Shown one piece after another: positions 6,662 to 7,196 of a stretch of 7,196 nt of DNA. A model generated the notes under the pieces. That model did not search any database, had not been told where the DNA came from, and was given only the letters and a program-made list of their open reading frames with translations. Origin of the DNA: an uncultured Ruminococcus sp. GTDB taxonomy: Bacteria; Bacillota; Clostridia; Oscillospirales; Ruminococcaceae. The stretch is taken from contig CAMWJT010000060.1 in NCBI GenBank assembly GCA_947174625.1, forward strand, positions 1-7,196, in the 5' to 3' direction. Both the position numbers and the translations under genes were made by a program. The stretch's first letter is position 1. The number at the start of each line of letters is the position of its first letter.

Positions 6662-6679
6662 GTAGTGATTTAATACTAC
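6662..6679. promoter_or_regulatory. Putative operator: 5-bp inverted repeat below the promoter
   Basis: gtagt (6662-6666) and actac (6675-6679) are perfect inverted arms with 8 bases between. The site lies roughly 15-32 bases downstream of the start expected from the 6701-6729 promoter, where a bound repressor would block transcription. The surrounding sequence is dense in further TACT/AGTA half-sites (gatacta 6654-6660, tatagtata 6698-6706). TACT/AGTA-type palindromes are known for some HxlR-family regulators, which fits the HxlR-like stub just below. Binding is inferred. Confidence 0.4.
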
Positions 6680-6700
6680 TTGATATAGGTTTCTGTATAT

Positions 6701-6729
6701 AGTATAATATAACTGCCATGAAAAGTCAA
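6701..6729 (-). promoter_or_regulatory. Sigma-A promoter of the stub/MmcQ-EVE/DUF5131/two-component cluster
   Basis: On the minus strand TTGACT (6729-6724) and TATACT (6706-6701) are separated by exactly 17 bases. Each box differs from consensus at one position. It faces the HxlR-like stub and is the only strong promoter I found upstream of the tightly packed genes down to the kinase. Confidence 0.75.
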
Positions 6730-6784
6730 GGGGGTAAAGAGCATTTAAGGACGAAGCGTTGCTGATAATGGAAATACTCGGCGA

Positions 6785-6831
6785 ATAAAAAGAAAGTTGC
6801 TCGGATAAATAAAATCCGAACAGCCTTTTTT
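6785..6831 (-). terminator. Bidirectional-type intrinsic terminator separating the right-end genes from the promoter
   Basis: tcggat (6801-6806) pairs with atccga (6814-6819) around a 7-base loop. The stem extends imperfectly by gttgc (6796-6800) against acagc (6820-6824). On the minus strand the hairpin is followed by TTTCTTTTTATT, so it can stop transcripts from the broken gene to the right. On the plus strand it is followed by six T (6826-6831), so it can also work that way, although no plus-strand gene is seen nearby. Confidence 0.65.
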
Positions 6832-6895
6832 ACCTGAATGATTTAGCGTAGTAGCGTGAAAAAATATACTTCTAAATGCTTCTCAACCACAGCGA

Positions 6896-7096
6896 TCATC
6901 TGCTTTTATTGTTTTTTTCGATGCCATTGATTTGGAAGAGGTCAGTTTCCACTGCTTTCAGATCAATAGTATTTTTTCAAAAGTGAGTTCTTCTATTAAA
7001 TTTTCGGTATGTCTTACAAGAAACGCTTGCAGTTCTTCACGACTTATTTTATTAATTTTCCGGTAGGTTTCACGGCCGATTGATTTTTTTCGACAT
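6896..7096 (-). pseudogene. Small hypothetical gene interrupted by frameshifts at poly-A tracts
   Basis: An ATG at 7096 with GGAG 9 nt upstream opens as MSKKINRP and stops at 7070-7072. If the run of seven A (7084-7090) had six, the frame would instead read MSKKSIGRETYRKINKISRE and on through ELQAFLVRHTENLIEELTFEKILLI to a TGA at 6958-6960. Adding one A to the six at 6972-6977 would carry it further, through NTIDLKAVETDLFQINGIEK, to a stop at 6896-6898, about 66 residues in all. The restored product is charged and helical in character and I do not recognise its family. The combination of ribosome binding site, sensible start and long open segments suggests a real gene that is decaying or affected by homopolymer sequencing errors. 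The second shift is less certain than the first. Confidence 0.4.
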
Positions 7097-7122
7097 ATCT
7101 TATATCTCCAGATAATCTTTTC

Positions 7123-7196
7123 TTAATTATTTTCTTTGAAATTTTCCACCTGTTCCATCACTTTACTGAATACCTCTGGACTGTACTGCGGTGGAT
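7123..7196 (-). CDS. C-terminal tail of an unidentified gene (partial)
   Basis: The frame is open from the right edge (first full codon at 7194) for 23 codons, PPQYSPEVFSKVMEQVENFK then ENN, ending at TAA 7123-7125. The other two minus-strand frames stop within 12 codons. The acidic/amphipathic end and the following ribosome binding site for the next small gene (27 bases between stop and ATG) suggest a genuine 3' end. Too short to assign a family. Confidence 0.4.
   Translation of the reverse strand, partial: PPQYSPEVFSKVMEQVENFKENN

Noticed and set aside
1..7196. CRISPR arrays, tRNA or rRNA genes, transposase genes
   Set aside because: No regularly spaced repeats, cloverleaf-like or rRNA-like sequence, and no transposase or integrase motifs were seen on either strand.

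Overview
The window looks like chromosomal DNA of an anaerobic Firmicute, most likely a gut Clostridia/Ruminococcus-type organism. That placement rests on moderate-to-low G+C, strong GGAGG-type ribosome binding sites, a sigma-A promoter with 17-bp spacing, an OmpR/VanR-class two-component system and a Gram-positive style membrane-anchored protein. It is an inference from style, not a database match. Every convincing gene lies on the minus strand, so the transcripts read from high to low coordinates.

Right end (7196 to about 6785): the tail of a gene entering from outside the window, then a small broken gene whose reading frame is interrupted at poly-A tracts, then a hairpin with U-rich flanks on both sides that can end transcription.

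Centre right (6729 to 4750): a near-consensus promoter and an inverted repeat precede a compact cluster. Its order is a 37-codon stub that looks like the beginning of an HxlR-family repressor, an intact MmcQ/YjbR + EVE-like fusion protein, a 34-codon stub that looks like the beginning of a DnaQ-type 3'-5' exonuclease, and an intact DUF5131 (phage Gp37/Gp68-like) protein with a radical-SAM-like cysteine motif and a C-terminal cysteine cluster. Gaps are 15 nt, 1 nt and a 1-nt overlap. Both stubs keep good ribosome binding sites but lose the rest of their domain just before the next intact gene.

Centre (4747 to 2727): an OmpR-family response regulator starts 2 nt after the DUF5131 stop and is joined by an ATGA overlap to its histidine kinase. 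A strong hairpin plus T-run overlaps the kinase stop codon. The stub/MmcQ-EVE/stub/DUF5131/regulator/kinase series can therefore be read as one transcript from the 6701-6729 promoter to the terminator at 2695-2742.

Left (2646 to 1): a membrane-anchored protein with an extracytoplasmic beta-rich, lipocalin-like region, followed by a large exported protein of the UGSC type (CGxC motif near residue 148) that runs off the left edge without a stop. Both sit downstream of the kinase terminator and may answer to the two-component system, but no shared operator was identified.

The most unusual parts are the pair of truncated gene heads, the short direct repeat at the two ends of the MmcQ-EVE gene, the linkage of nucleic-acid-type accessory genes to a sensor system, and the apparently secreted UGSC-type protein.
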